From JBMHDW01 sp049889175 (GTDB taxonomy: Bacteria; Pseudomonadota; Gammaproteobacteria; Comchoanobacterales; Comchoanobacteraceae), in contig JBMHDW010000001.1 in NCBI GenBank assembly GCA_049889175.1, forward strand, positions 1 through 64,000: a stretch of 64,000 nt of DNA. The letters run 5' to 3'. The notes under the pieces were generated by a model. The model was not told the DNA's origin. It worked only from the letters and a program-made list of their open reading frames with translations, and ran no database searches. This document shows positions 9,625 to 19,521 of this stretch, piece after piece. Positions within the stretch are counted from its first letter, which is position 1, and each line of letters begins with the position of its first letter. Position numbers and translations under genes: made by a program.

Positions 9625-10818
9625 ATGCAACGATTTATTTTATTCTCTGGTATTTTAATCACACTGGTTTTAAGTGCAACCCTTTTGTTGGTCAATACAA
9701 AAGAGGATAATATCACACAAAATCAACCAGCCCCCATCATGGTTAAAACCCTTTTGTTGGGTAAACAGCTCCCTCCTATGATTAAAGCTTATGGGACGCT
9801 TAAAAATAATGATCATGCAATCATTAGTGCCGAGATAAGCGGGAAAATAACAAACATTATTCCAAATGGCTCAGTTGTTACTGCCGGAAAAGAACTAATT
9901 AATATTGATGATGGCACATACAGTAGAAATCTTAATCAAGCCAAACTCAATACACAAAGCCTTATGAAGAATAAAAACCGGATTATTGAACGCATTCAAC
10001 ATTTGAAAACATTGCAATCTAAAAATGCACGTATTACTGATATCAAAACCAGTGATTTTGACAAACAACATGATCTATACCAAAAAAAGCTGCTCAGCGA
10101 TCAAGATAAAAACATCAGTGAAGAGAAGGCTCTATTATCTGCAATCAATCTTGATAACATCAATAACGAAATCGCCGAACTTCATCATCAACAAAACCTC
10201 ATGGAATTACAGTACCAACAAGCACTAATTGCACAAAAACAAGCTGAATCGCAAATGAATAAAACCATTATCAAAGCACCTTATGATGGTATTGTTACTG
10301 ACACTTTTGTTGTGAAAGGAGAATTAGCTCAACCCAACACACCACTTCTCTCATTGAGCAATCCTGATGGCATGTATCTTGAAACACACATCCCCTATCC
10401 TTACTTAGATAGAATACAATCGGTGCATAGTCTATCAGCACATGATGAACATAATCACTCATTTACGCTCACTAATATCATTCCCCATAGCGCAAATGGA
10501 TTAAGCATTGAGGCCATTTTAAAACCGGAAGAACCCGGTCAATTTATTGAAGGGCAACGTCTTGGTGTTTGGGTAGAATTACCTCATTTACAAGATACAT
10601 TTGCCATCCCAGAATCATCACTTTACGAAGATCATATTTATCGCCTTCAACAAGGCCGCCTGGAACGCATTAAAGTACATATTAAAGGTCGCGCCTATGA
10701 TGAAGAGCCCATGGTAATCATTGCCAGTCAAAATCTTAACGTCAATGATCCTATTTTACTGACAAGATTATATAACCCAGATGATCCAAAACTAACCGTT
10801 ACTGATCAGTCATCATGA
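9625..10818 (+). CDS. RND efflux periplasmic adaptor (HlyD/AcrA-type membrane-fusion protein)
   Basis: The adaptor links an inner-membrane RND pump to an outer-membrane channel. An earlier in-frame ATG exists at 9607, but AAGGAG at 9615-9620 points to the ATG at 9625 (397 residues). One N-terminal anchor (FILFSGILITLVLSATLLLV) is followed by a biotinyl-lipoyl-like half (ISGKITNIIPNGSVVTAGK). A long Gln/Lys-rich coiled coil (about 95-205) comes next, then the second lipoyl half (IIKAPYDGIVTDTFVVKGE) and beta-barrel domains. The stop overlaps the pump gene by four bases (ATGA), making the pair an obvious operon. No TolC-type gene is adjacent. The substrate is unknown. Confidence 0.9.
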   Translation: MQRFILFSGILITLVLSATLLLVNTKEDNITQNQPAPIMVKTLLLGKQLPPMIKAYGTLKNNDHAIISAEISGKITNIIPNGSVVTAGKELINIDDGTYSRNLNQAKLNTQSLMKNKNRIIERIQHLKTLQSKNARITDIKTSDFDKQHDLYQKKLLSDQDKNISEEKALLSAINLDNINNEIAELHHQQNLMELQYQQALIAQKQAESQMNKTIIKAPYDGIVTDTFVVKGELAQPNTPLLSLSNPDGMYLETHIPYPYLDRIQSVHSLSAHDEHNHSFTLTNIIPHSANGLSIEAILKPEEPGQFIEGQRLGVWVELPHLQDTFAIPESSLYEDHIYRLQQGRLERIKVHIKGRAYDEEPMVIIASQNLNVNDPILLTRLYNPDDPKLTVTDQSS

Positions 10819-13800
10819 TTCGATATTTTATTCAACACAGACTTGCACCTCACCTCCTGTTTATTATCTTGATATTGGGCGGTCTTTTGGCTGCATTGCA
10901 AATCAATATTCAGCTACTACCCGATCGTAAAATTCCTTATATTAACATTTTTACCCAATGGTTTGGTCACCCTGCTAATGAAGTTGATGAAGCCGCCACT
11001 AAACCCATGGTAGATGGCTTATTGAAACTAAATTTTGTCAATAATATTTCCAGTCAAAGTATGGCAAATAGTAGCAGCATTACCTTGAAGATACCTGAAG
11101 AAGATCAAAATTTAGATCGCCTCATCGAGGTCCAAGAATCCATCAACCAAACCAATCTTCCATCCAGTGCTAAACTCTATGTACAAGCACCTCAACCCTT
11201 AGAAAATGTTGCTCGATTATTGTTTCAACACCCCAGCCGTGATTATTTAAATCATGTTACTGCTCTAGCTCAACAAGATCTCTTCAACCGTGGCATTCAA
11301 AATGTAAATGTTAATTATTGGCGTACACCTAACCTAGAAATCTCTTTAACAGGTCAGCAGCTTCTTGATCTTAATATGCCAATGCTAACGCTTGCACAAC
11401 AACTCCAAGATCAACTATCCGACCAATCTTTTGGTCAACAAGACGGGATTTTTTCAACCATCAATGTCTTAGGAGCTCAGCCCGACTTCAATGCACTTCA
11501 TATAGGTGGACTTACTGTCAAAAAAAATCATGAATTATTTGACTTACAATCCATTGCCTCTATAAAACCTAGCACTGTAAGTGATGGCATTCACATACGC
11601 CATAATGGTCAACCAGCAACACTTCTTGGTATTAATCGTGTCAGCGATAATAACACCCTCACCATTAGTGATCGCCTACATGAATGGCTAAAAACCTTTA
11701 AAGCCGAGCACCCAGCATTATCCATTAAAGTACTGGATGAACAATGGGTTTATGTCAAAGAACGGCTGAGCCTTCTTTTAAAAAATGCTGGCAGCGGCTT
11801 TCTTGTTGTGACGACTATCTTATTACTATTTTTTGGCATACGCTTAAGTTTTTGGGTTATCGTTTGTATTCCTACTTGTATTCTAGGTGCTGTAGCAGCA
11901 TTAGCAATGATTGGTGGCACCCTGAATATGATCTCTATGTTTGCCTTTATATTGTCTATTGGACTTATTGTGGATGATTCTATTGTGGTTGCTGAACGTA
12001 TTATTGAACGCCGTGATCAACTCCCACCCAACCAAGCCAGTGAAGCTGGTGCTAAAAAAATGCTTAAACCTGTTATGGCTTCATCCATGACCACCATGGC
12101 TGCATTCCTTCCATTACTATTGGTAACAGGTGTTATTGGCACCTTTTTAAAAGAAATTCCTTTCGTTGTCATTTGTATCATAGCCATATCAATTATTGAA
12201 TGTTTTTTGGTGATGCCAGGCCATCTTAGTCATGTCAAATCACTCAAACAGCAGCCTCACCCCATTCGCGTCAAATTTTTACAAGGATTCTTTGCATTAC
12301 GTGACCGTTATTTTATCCCTATTTGTCAAACATGCTGCCAATACAAAGGCACAACACTGACCCTTTGTATCTGTTTTTTTGTTATTAGTTGTGTGTTTAT
12401 TGCTTCAGGTCGGATCGGCTTTAACTTCTTTCCTAATCTTTCAGGGCAAATTATTTATGCCAACATTGAGTTTACGCCCAATACAACCTCGGAAGAAGCT
12501 GAGCACATTAGCGACCAAATTGAACGCTCTTTAAGTGCAATTCCCAATGCTGACACAATTCTTGAAAATAGTTATGTGGCTTATAGAATGCATGGCTTTG
12601 GTCAGCCTGGTGCTACTGTAAAATCTGATAATGATCAATACGCCATGGTCAAAGCCAATCTAGTACCAATAGACCAACGAGACCAAGATAACTATGAGAT
12701 CATAGAGGCGTGGCAAAAGAACATACCTAAAAATGAGCACATTAAATCCATTATGATTAGTGAACCAGGTCAAGGCCCTACAACCGATGTTATTACCATT
12801 AGAATTTTCCAAGATAACCTCCAACAGCTAACTCAAGCAAACAACTATGCCATTGATTGGTTTAATAAAAAAGGCATTACAGATATCGCCTCAAGCCAGG
12901 GCAAAATGATCACACAATTTGATGTTGAACCCAAACCAGCAGCCCTTGCTCTTGGCCTTGATAAGCAACAACTTCAGGCTCAATTGAGCCCAGCCTTAAG
13001 AGGGAACACACTGCTGCAAAAGGAAGCCAATACAGGCTACCATCAAGTACGTTTGAGCATGAACCAAGAAACACAGCAACAACCTAGTTTTATTAAAAAC
13101 TTTCCTATATTTATGGATGATCGCACATTAACACTCAGTCAAGTTGCAGATATAACCCAAAAACAGTTGCCAGAAATGATCACCAGCAACCAAGGGAAAC
13201 GTTCAGTTGAAATTGTTGCAAAACTTAATTCTAAAGTAATCAATCCTCAGCGTATTTTTAATGCCTTCCAAGCAGAACTTCAGCCCGAGCTTAGCAATCA
13301 ATTTCAAGCATCTAGCGAATTGGCTGGCAGCTTTGAGACTCAAAGTAAAACACTTAGCCAGATGAAAACTGGTGCTATTATTGGCCTTTCGCTGATTTAC
13401 ATTATACTTGCTTGGACATTTAGTTCCTGGTTACTCCCCATCGTAATAGTCAGCATTATTCCATTTGCCGTTATTGGCGCGTTGTGGGGACATTGGCTTC
13501 TGGGTTATGAAGCTTCTTTACTGACAATTTTTGGCTTATTTGCTCTATCAGGTATTGTGATCAATGATTCAATCATTTTAATTACAGGCTTTCAAGAACA
13601 ACTCACAAGCCAATCTCCATTGGCTGGCATGATCGCTGCAATACGTGACCGATTTCGCCCTGTGATCATTACCTCATTAACGACTATTGGTGGATTAACG
13701 CCCTTGTTATTTGAAACATCATTACAAGCCCAAATCCTTATCCCACCAACCATCACCATCGTTTTTGGTCTATTATTTAGCCTCATTTGGATCTTGGTTT

Positions 13801-13862
13801 TGGTGCCAGTCATTACACTATTCTTTGCACCAATCATGAAGCAACAAATCCAGGAACATTGA
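10815..13862 (+). CDS. RND-family multidrug efflux transporter (AcrB-like)
   Basis: A 1015-residue inner-membrane pump of the AcrB/MexB superfamily that uses proton import to expel hydrophobic compounds through the preceding adaptor. Two halves are visible, each with a first helix, a large periplasmic loop and a bundle of helices. Transmembrane helix 4 has the proton-relay pair in GLIVDDSIVV (Asp387, Asp388). The matching helix of the second half reads SGIVINDSIILITGF. The length is normal for the HAE-1 group. The divergence of both adaptor and pump from AcrAB makes the substrate unpredictable. Confidence 0.92.
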   Translation: MIRYFIQHRLAPHLLFIILILGGLLAALQINIQLLPDRKIPYINIFTQWFGHPANEVDEAATKPMVDGLLKLNFVNNISSQSMANSSSITLKIPEEDQNLDRLIEVQESINQTNLPSSAKLYVQAPQPLENVARLLFQHPSRDYLNHVTALAQQDLFNRGIQNVNVNYWRTPNLEISLTGQQLLDLNMPMLTLAQQLQDQLSDQSFGQQDGIFSTINVLGAQPDFNALHIGGLTVKKNHELFDLQSIASIKPSTVSDGIHIRHNGQPATLLGINRVSDNNTLTISDRLHEWLKTFKAEHPALSIKVLDEQWVYVKERLSLLLKNAGSGFLVVTTILLLFFGIRLSFWVIVCIPTCILGAVAALAMIGGTLNMISMFAFILSIGLIVDDSIVVAERIIERRDQLPPNQASEAGAKKMLKPVMASSMTTMAAFLPLLLVTGVIGTFLKEIPFVVICIIAISIIECFLVMPGHLSHVKSLKQQPHPIRVKFLQGFFALRDRYFIPICQTCCQYKGTTLTLCICFFVISCVFIASGRIGFNFFPNLSGQIIYANIEFTPNTTSEEAEHISDQIERSLSAIPNADTILENSYVAYRMHGFGQPGATVKSDNDQYAMVKANLVPIDQRDQDNYEIIEAWQKNIPKNEHIKSIMISEPGQGPTTDVITIRIFQDNLQQLTQANNYAIDWFNKKGITDIASSQGKMITQFDVEPKPAALALGLDKQQLQAQLSPALRGNTLLQKEANTGYHQVRLSMNQETQQQPSFIKNFPIFMDDRTLTLSQVADITQKQLPEMITSNQGKRSVEIVAKLNSKVINPQRIFNAFQAELQPELSNQFQASSELAGSFETQSKTLSQMKTGAIIGLSLIYIILAWTFSSWLLPIVIVSIIPFAVIGALWGHWLLGYEASLLTIFGLFALSGIVINDSIILITGFQEQLTSQSPLAGMIAAIRDRFRPVIITSLTTIGGLTPLLFETSLQAQILIPPTITIVFGLLFSLIWILVLVPVITLFFAPIMKQQIQEH

Positions 13863-13894
13863 AACACCTTACTAAATCTGATAGGCTATTGTTT

Positions 13895-14068
13895 ATGAAA
13901 GACAACAATACGACTGTCGTACCTGTTAATGTACAAACTGTTTCCTGTCAGGGCCATGATACCCAAACAGAGCACCCTTTGATATATTTACAATTACCAG
14001 AAGATCACCCTACTGTTCGCTGCCCATACTGTGGTCATATTTTTATGCACCCTAAGAAGACAGCATGA
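13895..14068 (+). CDS. zf-CHCC zinc-finger domain protein
   Basis: A 57-residue protein with the C-x-G-H ... C-P-Y-C-G-H-I-F pattern of the zf-CHCC family. These are small bacterial relatives of the NDUFS6 subunit of respiratory complex I, often called COG4391. The likely zinc ligands are the Cys and His of SCQGH and the two cysteines of CPYCG. A longer in-frame start at 13787 would run inside the pump gene, so the ATG at 13895 is preferred; no good ribosome site is seen. The stop overlaps the following MFS gene by four bases. Its precise role is not established. Confidence 0.8.
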   Translation: MKDNNTTVVPVNVQTVSCQGHDTQTEHPLIYLQLPEDHPTVRCPYCGHIFMHPKKTA

Positions 14069-15399
14069 ATGAACCATCCAATCAATCATTACGCTCTTTG
14101 CCGATGCAGGCATTTTGGCTATCCATTTTGCCACTGGTCATGGTTGGCCTTGGCTCAATGTTTTACGTCTTTGAGTTCTTACTACGAGATATACCTAGTG
14201 TTTTAACTGAACAGCTCCAATGGCATTTTCTTGTTAATGATGCTCCCATTACTTTAGGACAAGTTAGTTTAATCAGCAGCTTTTTCATGCTGGGTTACGC
14301 AGCTTGTCAAATTCCCGCAGGTATTGCCACAGATACTTTAGGACCAAGAAAAGTATTAACCATATCAATGCTTGTATGTTGTTTGGCTACCTTTTTGTTT
14401 TGTTTAACGCACAACGTATGGCTTGGCGCATTCAGCCGCTTTACTTTAGGTATGTTCTCATCTTGTGCATTTATTGCACCACTGACTCTTGCCTCTCGTT
14501 GGTTTAGCCCAAGATATTTTGCCCTCATTGCTGGAACTGTCCAAGTATTGGGCTGTTTTGGTGCTACTTTTGGCCAAATGTATATATCAGGCCTTGCAGA
14601 AAACCCAACTTTTAATTGGATCGCTTGTCTTAATAGCATTGCCTCTTTTGGCCTAATCATTGCTGTTACTTTTTGGTGTACCCTGAAAGACTACCCAAAT
14701 AAAACACAGCCCCCCTCATCATCTATGAAAACAATGACTGACATTAAGTCATCACTAACTTACCTTTTATCCTATACACAAACCAAGTGGATCGGTTTAA
14801 GTGCTTTTGCATGTTGGGCCCCCATTGGGGTATTTGCTGAGCTTTGGGGCCCAAGGTTTTTAATGACACAATATCATCTTACCGAGCATCAAGCCTCAAA
14901 CCATCTTTTTTGGTTATGGATGGGCGTTGCCTTTGCCAGTCCATTATGTGGTTGGTTTTCTGATCTTATCCGAAAAAGAACCTATCCTATGCTGGCTTTA
15001 TTTATCCTTGCTGCCATCACCAGCAGCAGCATCATTACCCAGCCTCATTTATCACTATTACAACTTGATGTTTTACTTTTTCTGATGGGGACATCAGCAG
15101 GCATTCAACCCATTACCTTTGCTTTGGTCACCGATCAAACTAAGAAAAAGCACATTGCCACAGCAATATCACTCAATAATATGGCTATTGTTGCTGGCAT
15201 ATTTATCCTCCAACCCTCAATTGGTGGCATTCTTGATGCGCTCTGGCAAGGCGCTCTAACGTCGACAGGACTTCGCGAATATTCCATTGAGCAGTGGCAA
15301 TGGGCATTAAGCATCATCCCCATTTGCTCACTTTTGGGTTTTTTCATCACTTTTTTCCGTATCAAGGAAACCCATTGTGTCCCACAACAGCAATCATAA
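14065..15399 (+). CDS. major facilitator superfamily transporter
   Basis: A 444-residue polytopic protein with about twelve helices. The loop between helices 2 and 3 holds a motif-A-like stretch (GIATDTLGPRKVL), and the N-terminal helix reads VGLGSMFYVFEFLLRDIPS. The next gene encodes a relative with the same opening pattern (Y-x-x-E-F, then I-x-R or L-R), so the two arose by duplication. The start overlaps the zinc-finger gene by four bases and the end overlaps the next MFS gene by 23. Substrate unknown; related proteins in Legionellales are usually annotated only as MFS permeases. Confidence 0.88.
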   Translation: MNEPSNQSLRSLPMQAFWLSILPLVMVGLGSMFYVFEFLLRDIPSVLTEQLQWHFLVNDAPITLGQVSLISSFFMLGYAACQIPAGIATDTLGPRKVLTISMLVCCLATFLFCLTHNVWLGAFSRFTLGMFSSCAFIAPLTLASRWFSPRYFALIAGTVQVLGCFGATFGQMYISGLAENPTFNWIACLNSIASFGLIIAVTFWCTLKDYPNKTQPPSSSMKTMTDIKSSLTYLLSYTQTKWIGLSAFACWAPIGVFAELWGPRFLMTQYHLTEHQASNHLFWLWMGVAFASPLCGWFSDLIRKRTYPMLALFILAAITSSSIITQPHLSLLQLDVLLFLMGTSAGIQPITFALVTDQTKKKHIATAISLNNMAIVAGIFILQPSIGGILDALWQGALTSTGLREYSIEQWQWALSIIPICSLLGFFITFFRIKETHCVPQQQS

Positions 15400-16654
15400 T
15401 AACGATAGACTTACATGGTTAGGCATCAGCATGGTTATGATGGGCTCACTGCTCTATGCTTATGAGTTCTTCATTCGTGTTGCACCAAGCTCGCTGAACC
15501 TAGAAATGATGCATTATTACAGTATGTCTGATAGTGACTTAGGGTATTTCAAAGCTGCCTTTTATTTTGGTTATGTATGTATGCAAATTCCAGCAGGCTT
15601 ACTGATTGACCGATTTGGCCCTCGCAGGTTATTGTTTTTAGGCATGATTATATGTAGCTTATCTACTTTTGCAGTTGCTTTTTTTCAGCAAATACATTGG
15701 CTGGTTCTTGCAAGAATTTTTGCGGGTATGGCCTCATCATTTGCGTACCTTTGCCCATTGGTACTCATTCACCATTGGTTACCTCATCGCTTTTTTGGTT
15801 ATGCTGCAGGCATGGTTCAGCTCATAGGTAATCTTGCCGCTATGTTGGGTACTGTTCCTGTTTTAGCCTTATTTCAACACTATGGAATGCAAGGCATGTT
15901 TATTACAACTGGCGTCATTGGCATTTGTGGTTCTGCCATTATGTTACTGGTTAAACCTCAAGGACCAATTGGAAAAGATCATCATAAACTTGCTCATATA
16001 CCGCAACAACTTAAAGTCATTCATCGAACACCTAACACCTATGTTTTGGCTACTCTTGGTTTAATATCTTGGATTCCCATGGCCATTATTGCTGAAAATT
16101 ATGGTAATGATTATTTTCAAGCCTTATGGCAATTAGATGCAACCAGCGCACAATCATTCATCATGACCATCTGGATTGGTAATTGTATTGGTGGCCCATT
16201 AATGGGCTGGGGCTCTCAAAAAATGAATCGTCGCTTCACCCCAATGATCCTTAGTTTTGGTATAAGTGCTGTATGTTTACTTGGTTGCACTTTCATGAGT
16301 GGTATTTCTGGTATTACTAACTTTATTTTATGTTTGGGCATAGGCATCTGCTCAGGTGTACAGGTTGTCACTTTTGCCACACTGTCAGATCGGCATGCAC
16401 CATCAACAATGGGTACCGCATCTGGCGTCCAAAATATGGCCGTTGCTGCAAGTGGACTGCTAACCTTAACAATGCCGACTATTCTGGCTTTCTTACGCCA
16501 ATCATCAGCATCAAGCCATCAATTATTTCAAGGCCTTAGTCACCATCACTTAACCTATATTCTTGGTTTGCTGATTGGGATAATGCTCATCGGCATCTTA
16601 ATCGCAGCCCTTCTGGGCAAAGAAACCTACTGTCAACAACAAGAACGCTTATGA
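15377..16654 (+). CDS. major facilitator superfamily transporter (paralogue of the preceding gene)
   Basis: A 425-residue, twelve-helix MFS protein starting at a GTG with AAGGA seven bases upstream, inside the end of the previous gene. Motif A is clear (GLLIDRFGPRRLLFLG), and the N-terminal helix (MMGSLLYAYEFFIRVAPSSL) parallels that of the upstream paralogue. The stop overlaps the nadK start by four bases. Whether the two MFS proteins act together or on related substrates cannot be told from sequence. Confidence 0.88.
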   Translation: MSHNSNHNNDRLTWLGISMVMMGSLLYAYEFFIRVAPSSLNLEMMHYYSMSDSDLGYFKAAFYFGYVCMQIPAGLLIDRFGPRRLLFLGMIICSLSTFAVAFFQQIHWLVLARIFAGMASSFAYLCPLVLIHHWLPHRFFGYAAGMVQLIGNLAAMLGTVPVLALFQHYGMQGMFITTGVIGICGSAIMLLVKPQGPIGKDHHKLAHIPQQLKVIHRTPNTYVLATLGLISWIPMAIIAENYGNDYFQALWQLDATSAQSFIMTIWIGNCIGGPLMGWGSQKMNRRFTPMILSFGISAVCLLGCTFMSGISGITNFILCLGIGICSGVQVVTFATLSDRHAPSTMGTASGVQNMAVAASGLLTLTMPTILAFLRQSSASSHQLFQGLSHHHLTYILGLLIGIMLIGILIAALLGKETYCQQQERL

Positions 16655-17508
16655 ATAGTATCATCGACACCATTATCATCGCCTCTGGCATTCACAAACC
16701 TGATCCTAAGCAGGCCAATATCATCCGTGAACTTCATCTGTTTTTCAAACAGCTCAATGTCCATTATCTCGCAGATGATACTTGGTCACGATTAATCCCT
16801 GAAAGTATTCCTCATCACCAATATCAACAGCAACCCAATAGCCTATTACTCATCATTGGTGGTGATGGTAGTTTTCTTAGAACTCATACTTTAGCGCATC
16901 AGCTCAAAGCACCAATTTTGGGTGTTAATCTCGGTCGACTTGGCTTTCTTGCCGATTTATCACCCAATGACGCAACCCAGCAACTTCCCCACATTATTCA
17001 AGGCCGATATCATCTTGAAGAGCGCTGCCTTCTGGCCATCGAGCACCATCAACAGTCGTTCATAGCTCTGAATGAATGCACCATTAAACATCATTCTAGC
17101 AGTCATATTCTACCAACAGCATTGACCATCGATAATCAACCTGTCTTTGAGCAATTATCAGATGGTGTTATTATTGCCACACCTACAGGATCAACTGCCT
17201 ATAATCTTTCTGCAGGGGGGCCCATAATGCACCCTAGTGTTCCAGGTTTTATCATCACTTCCATCAGCCCACATCGCCTTAACTCTCGACCCATGATCAT
17301 CCCTAACCACAGCATATTACGCTTATCTACAAACCAAAAGGCCGTCCTAAACATTGATGGTCAACATTATGTCGACATCACACACCCTCTGACCATACAA
17401 CGTCATTCTCAATCCTTGAAATTCATACACCCATTGTCGTATGATTACTATAAAGTTGTACAACAAAAACTTCATTGGGAAATCGATGCTGCATCACGTT
17501 CACATTAA
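16651..17508 (+). CDS. nadK: NAD kinase
   Basis: Cytosolic enzyme that phosphorylates NAD to NADP. At 285 residues it is close to the E. coli enzyme (292). The diagnostic GGDG (residues 70-73) is present, followed by LGVNLGRLGFL. The ALNE motif and the C-terminal TPTGSTAYNLSAGGPI signature, which binds nucleotide, are also intact. The start overlaps the MFS stop by four bases and the end overlaps recN by about 23. The nadK-recN pair is a common gammaproteobacterial arrangement. Confidence 0.95.
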   Translation: MNSIIDTIIIASGIHKPDPKQANIIRELHLFFKQLNVHYLADDTWSRLIPESIPHHQYQQQPNSLLLIIGGDGSFLRTHTLAHQLKAPILGVNLGRLGFLADLSPNDATQQLPHIIQGRYHLEERCLLAIEHHQQSFIALNECTIKHHSSSHILPTALTIDNQPVFEQLSDGVIIATPTGSTAYNLSAGGPIMHPSVPGFIITSISPHRLNSRPMIIPNHSILRLSTNQKAVLNIDGQHYVDITHPLTIQRHSQSLKFIHPLSYDYYKVVQQKLHWEIDAASRSH

Positions 17509-19141
17509 ATCTTTTGGCATTATTCAATCACAAAGTCTAACCGTCAAATCTCATTTAACTACCATTACCGGTGAAACTGGTGCTGGAAAATCCATACTTA
17601 TGGATGCCATCTTATTTGCGTTGAACCTACCAACTCGTCGCTCAAGGGATTTAAAGCCTGATACATCTGTCACATTGGTATTTGATATGCCTGAGGATCA
17701 TCCCATCCATACTTGGTGCCAAGAAAATGGCTTAGAGCCATCTGAAGAATACATCATTAGAAGATCTGCAACACCGCCATTACGAACTCGGTGTTACCTG
17801 AATGATCAACCCATTAGCCTTCATCATATGAAGTCACTCGCTCCTTTGTTAATACAAATAACAGGCCAACACAGTCATCAATATTTAACACAAGCTAAAA
17901 CTCAAAGAGATATTGTTGACCATTTTGGCCATCATTTAGATCTCAAGCAACAAGTATCTGATGCTTTCATGCATTGGCAAGATCAACATAATAAACTAGA
18001 AGAACTTAATGCAAAAGCATCTCAGCAAGCAGATCAACTCACTTTACTTGCTTATCAGTGCGAAGAACTTGACACCCTTGCCATTCAAGAGGATGAGATA
18101 GAACAATTACTCAGTGCAGATAAGCAATTTCAACACCAAGAAACGCTTCGCCATCATCTGTCTCAGCTCAATCTAGTACTTGATCAATTAAGCCCTTCCC
18201 TATCTCAGCATGATCTCACTCAGTGGCAAACTATTTTCCCATCATTGAATCACTGCACGGAGATGCAGTCTCAACTGAATATCCTAATCACAGAACTCTC
18301 ACATGAATTAAAGAATATTGAATCTCACTTGTTAGATGATCCCGCTACTCATCAAAAGCAACAAGATCGATTATCGTTATGCCATGACCTTGCACGCAAA
18401 CATCGCGTTGATATTCGCTCGTTATACCAACATCACCAAAAGCTCATCACCGAGCAAAAAGCATTGCATCAAATAAGCCATGATATTGAGTCTTGTCAAC
18501 AAGCAACGGAACAAGCTCACCAAGAATACCTTAAACTTGCCAAAAAGCTCAGTCAATCTCGTCAAAAAGCAGCTCAAAAACTCAGTAACACCCTGAATGA
18601 AGAGCTCTCAAATATTGGCATGCCTCACGGCGTTGTAGCGGTTAAAGTTACGCCCTCAGAATCCGCCAAATCTCATGGTCTTGATGACCTAACGTTATGG
18701 ATTCAGACCAATCCTGGTCAGCCCATGGCCCCCATTGCAGATTGTGTTTCTGGAGGTGAGCTATCACGATTAAGTCTGCTGATTAAAACACTCACCCCAC
18801 CTGTTCACGCTACGAGTCTTATTTTTGATGAAGTTGATACAGGTATTGGAGGCTCTGTTGCTAATATTATCGCTCAACTACTACATAAAGCGTCTACCTA
18901 TCAAGCGCTTTGCATTACTCACTTACCGCAAGTCGCTGCTTGTGGCAAACAACAATGGCATGTCACCAAACATCAAAGCCAGCATCAAACCTTTACTGAA
19001 ATTAAACCACTCGCTCCATCTGAACGCATCACTCAATTAGCTTGCTTAATGAGTGGCCTATCCCCCTCTAAGTCATCTAAACAAGAGGCTAAGGCACTTC
19101 TCAATCAGTGGCATGAACTTGAAACTGAGAGCATTCATTAA
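17486..19141 (+). CDS. recN: DNA repair protein RecN
   Basis: An SMC-like ATPase for double-strand-break repair. The open frame extends upstream to 17441, but the conserved N-terminus of the family (M-L-x-x-x-x-I-x-x-F) starts at the ATG at 17486, giving 551 residues. Walker A GETGAGKS is at about 29-36. A Gln-rich coiled coil occupies roughly 150-390. The ABC signature CVSGGELSR follows at about 420, then Walker B LIFDEVDTGIGG at about 445-456 and the His-switch THLPQVAA. Complete and typical. No LexA-like operator was recognised nearby. Confidence 0.94.
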   Translation: MLHHVHIKSFGIIQSQSLTVKSHLTTITGETGAGKSILMDAILFALNLPTRRSRDLKPDTSVTLVFDMPEDHPIHTWCQENGLEPSEEYIIRRSATPPLRTRCYLNDQPISLHHMKSLAPLLIQITGQHSHQYLTQAKTQRDIVDHFGHHLDLKQQVSDAFMHWQDQHNKLEELNAKASQQADQLTLLAYQCEELDTLAIQEDEIEQLLSADKQFQHQETLRHHLSQLNLVLDQLSPSLSQHDLTQWQTIFPSLNHCTEMQSQLNILITELSHELKNIESHLLDDPATHQKQQDRLSLCHDLARKHRVDIRSLYQHHQKLITEQKALHQISHDIESCQQATEQAHQEYLKLAKKLSQSRQKAAQKLSNTLNEELSNIGMPHGVVAVKVTPSESAKSHGLDDLTLWIQTNPGQPMAPIADCVSGGELSRLSLLIKTLTPPVHATSLIFDEVDTGIGGSVANIIAQLLHKASTYQALCITHLPQVAACGKQQWHVTKHQSQHQTFTEIKPLAPSERITQLACLMSGLSPSKSSKQEAKALLNQWHELETESIH

Positions 19142-19283
19142 ATATCTCTACCCATTGTGCTTCTTGAGATACTAACCGCTCAGTCACATATAACCAAAAA
19201 GATGAGGTTAGTTGACACATCAATACCACTAAAACACACTCAATCCATCGCAATGGTGTCCAACTTGCCTTTAAAAACATCAT
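19101..19283 (-). CDS. possible small single-pass membrane protein
   Basis: A 60-residue frame on the minus strand, overlapping the last 41 bases of recN. It encodes one convincing hydrophobic helix (ECVLVVLMCQLTSSFWLYV) followed by a mixed tail. It begins with two ATGs. The competing plus-strand frame in the same gap (19157-19438) has no comparable protein-like pattern. No family is recognised and the ribosome site is weak. Real expression is uncertain. Confidence 0.3.
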   Translation of the reverse strand: MMFLKASWTPLRWIECVLVVLMCQLTSSFWLYVTERLVSQEAQWVEIFNECSQFQVHATD

Positions 19284-19521
19284 GCCATTTTACCGTTAAT
19301 CCAATTACCATTGTATACCGTTCAATTGATAGCAGGCTATGTGATGGGGTCAATAATACGAAAACAGATAGCAATTTAAAAATTGAGCTCTTATTTTTTC
19401 ATCATAATTACTCGCAGATCACCATGTTAAATAGATGATTATATCCAATACATTGTTCAAAAAAACTTGACTTAAAACAAAAAAAACATAAAATAACGCT
19501 TAACACAATAAGGTAGAAATT
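19142..19521. other. intergenic gap after recN
   Basis: This 380-base gap contains most of the doubtful minus-strand small frame and, at its right end, the promoter and ribosome site of the next membrane protein. I see no RNA gene, repeat or convincing terminator in the rest. Confidence 0.5.
19467..19494 (+). promoter_or_regulatory. sigma70-like promoter for the 19522 gene
   Basis: TTGACT (19467-19472) and TAAAAT (19489-19494) are separated by 16 bases. Each box matches the consensus at five of six positions. The start codon lies 28 bases after the -10 box, with AAGG eight bases before the ATG. Confidence 0.55.

Noticed and set aside
19157..19438. 93-residue plus-strand open frame after recN
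   Set aside because: No ribosome site, no protein-like composition or domain, and it competes with a better minus-strand frame.
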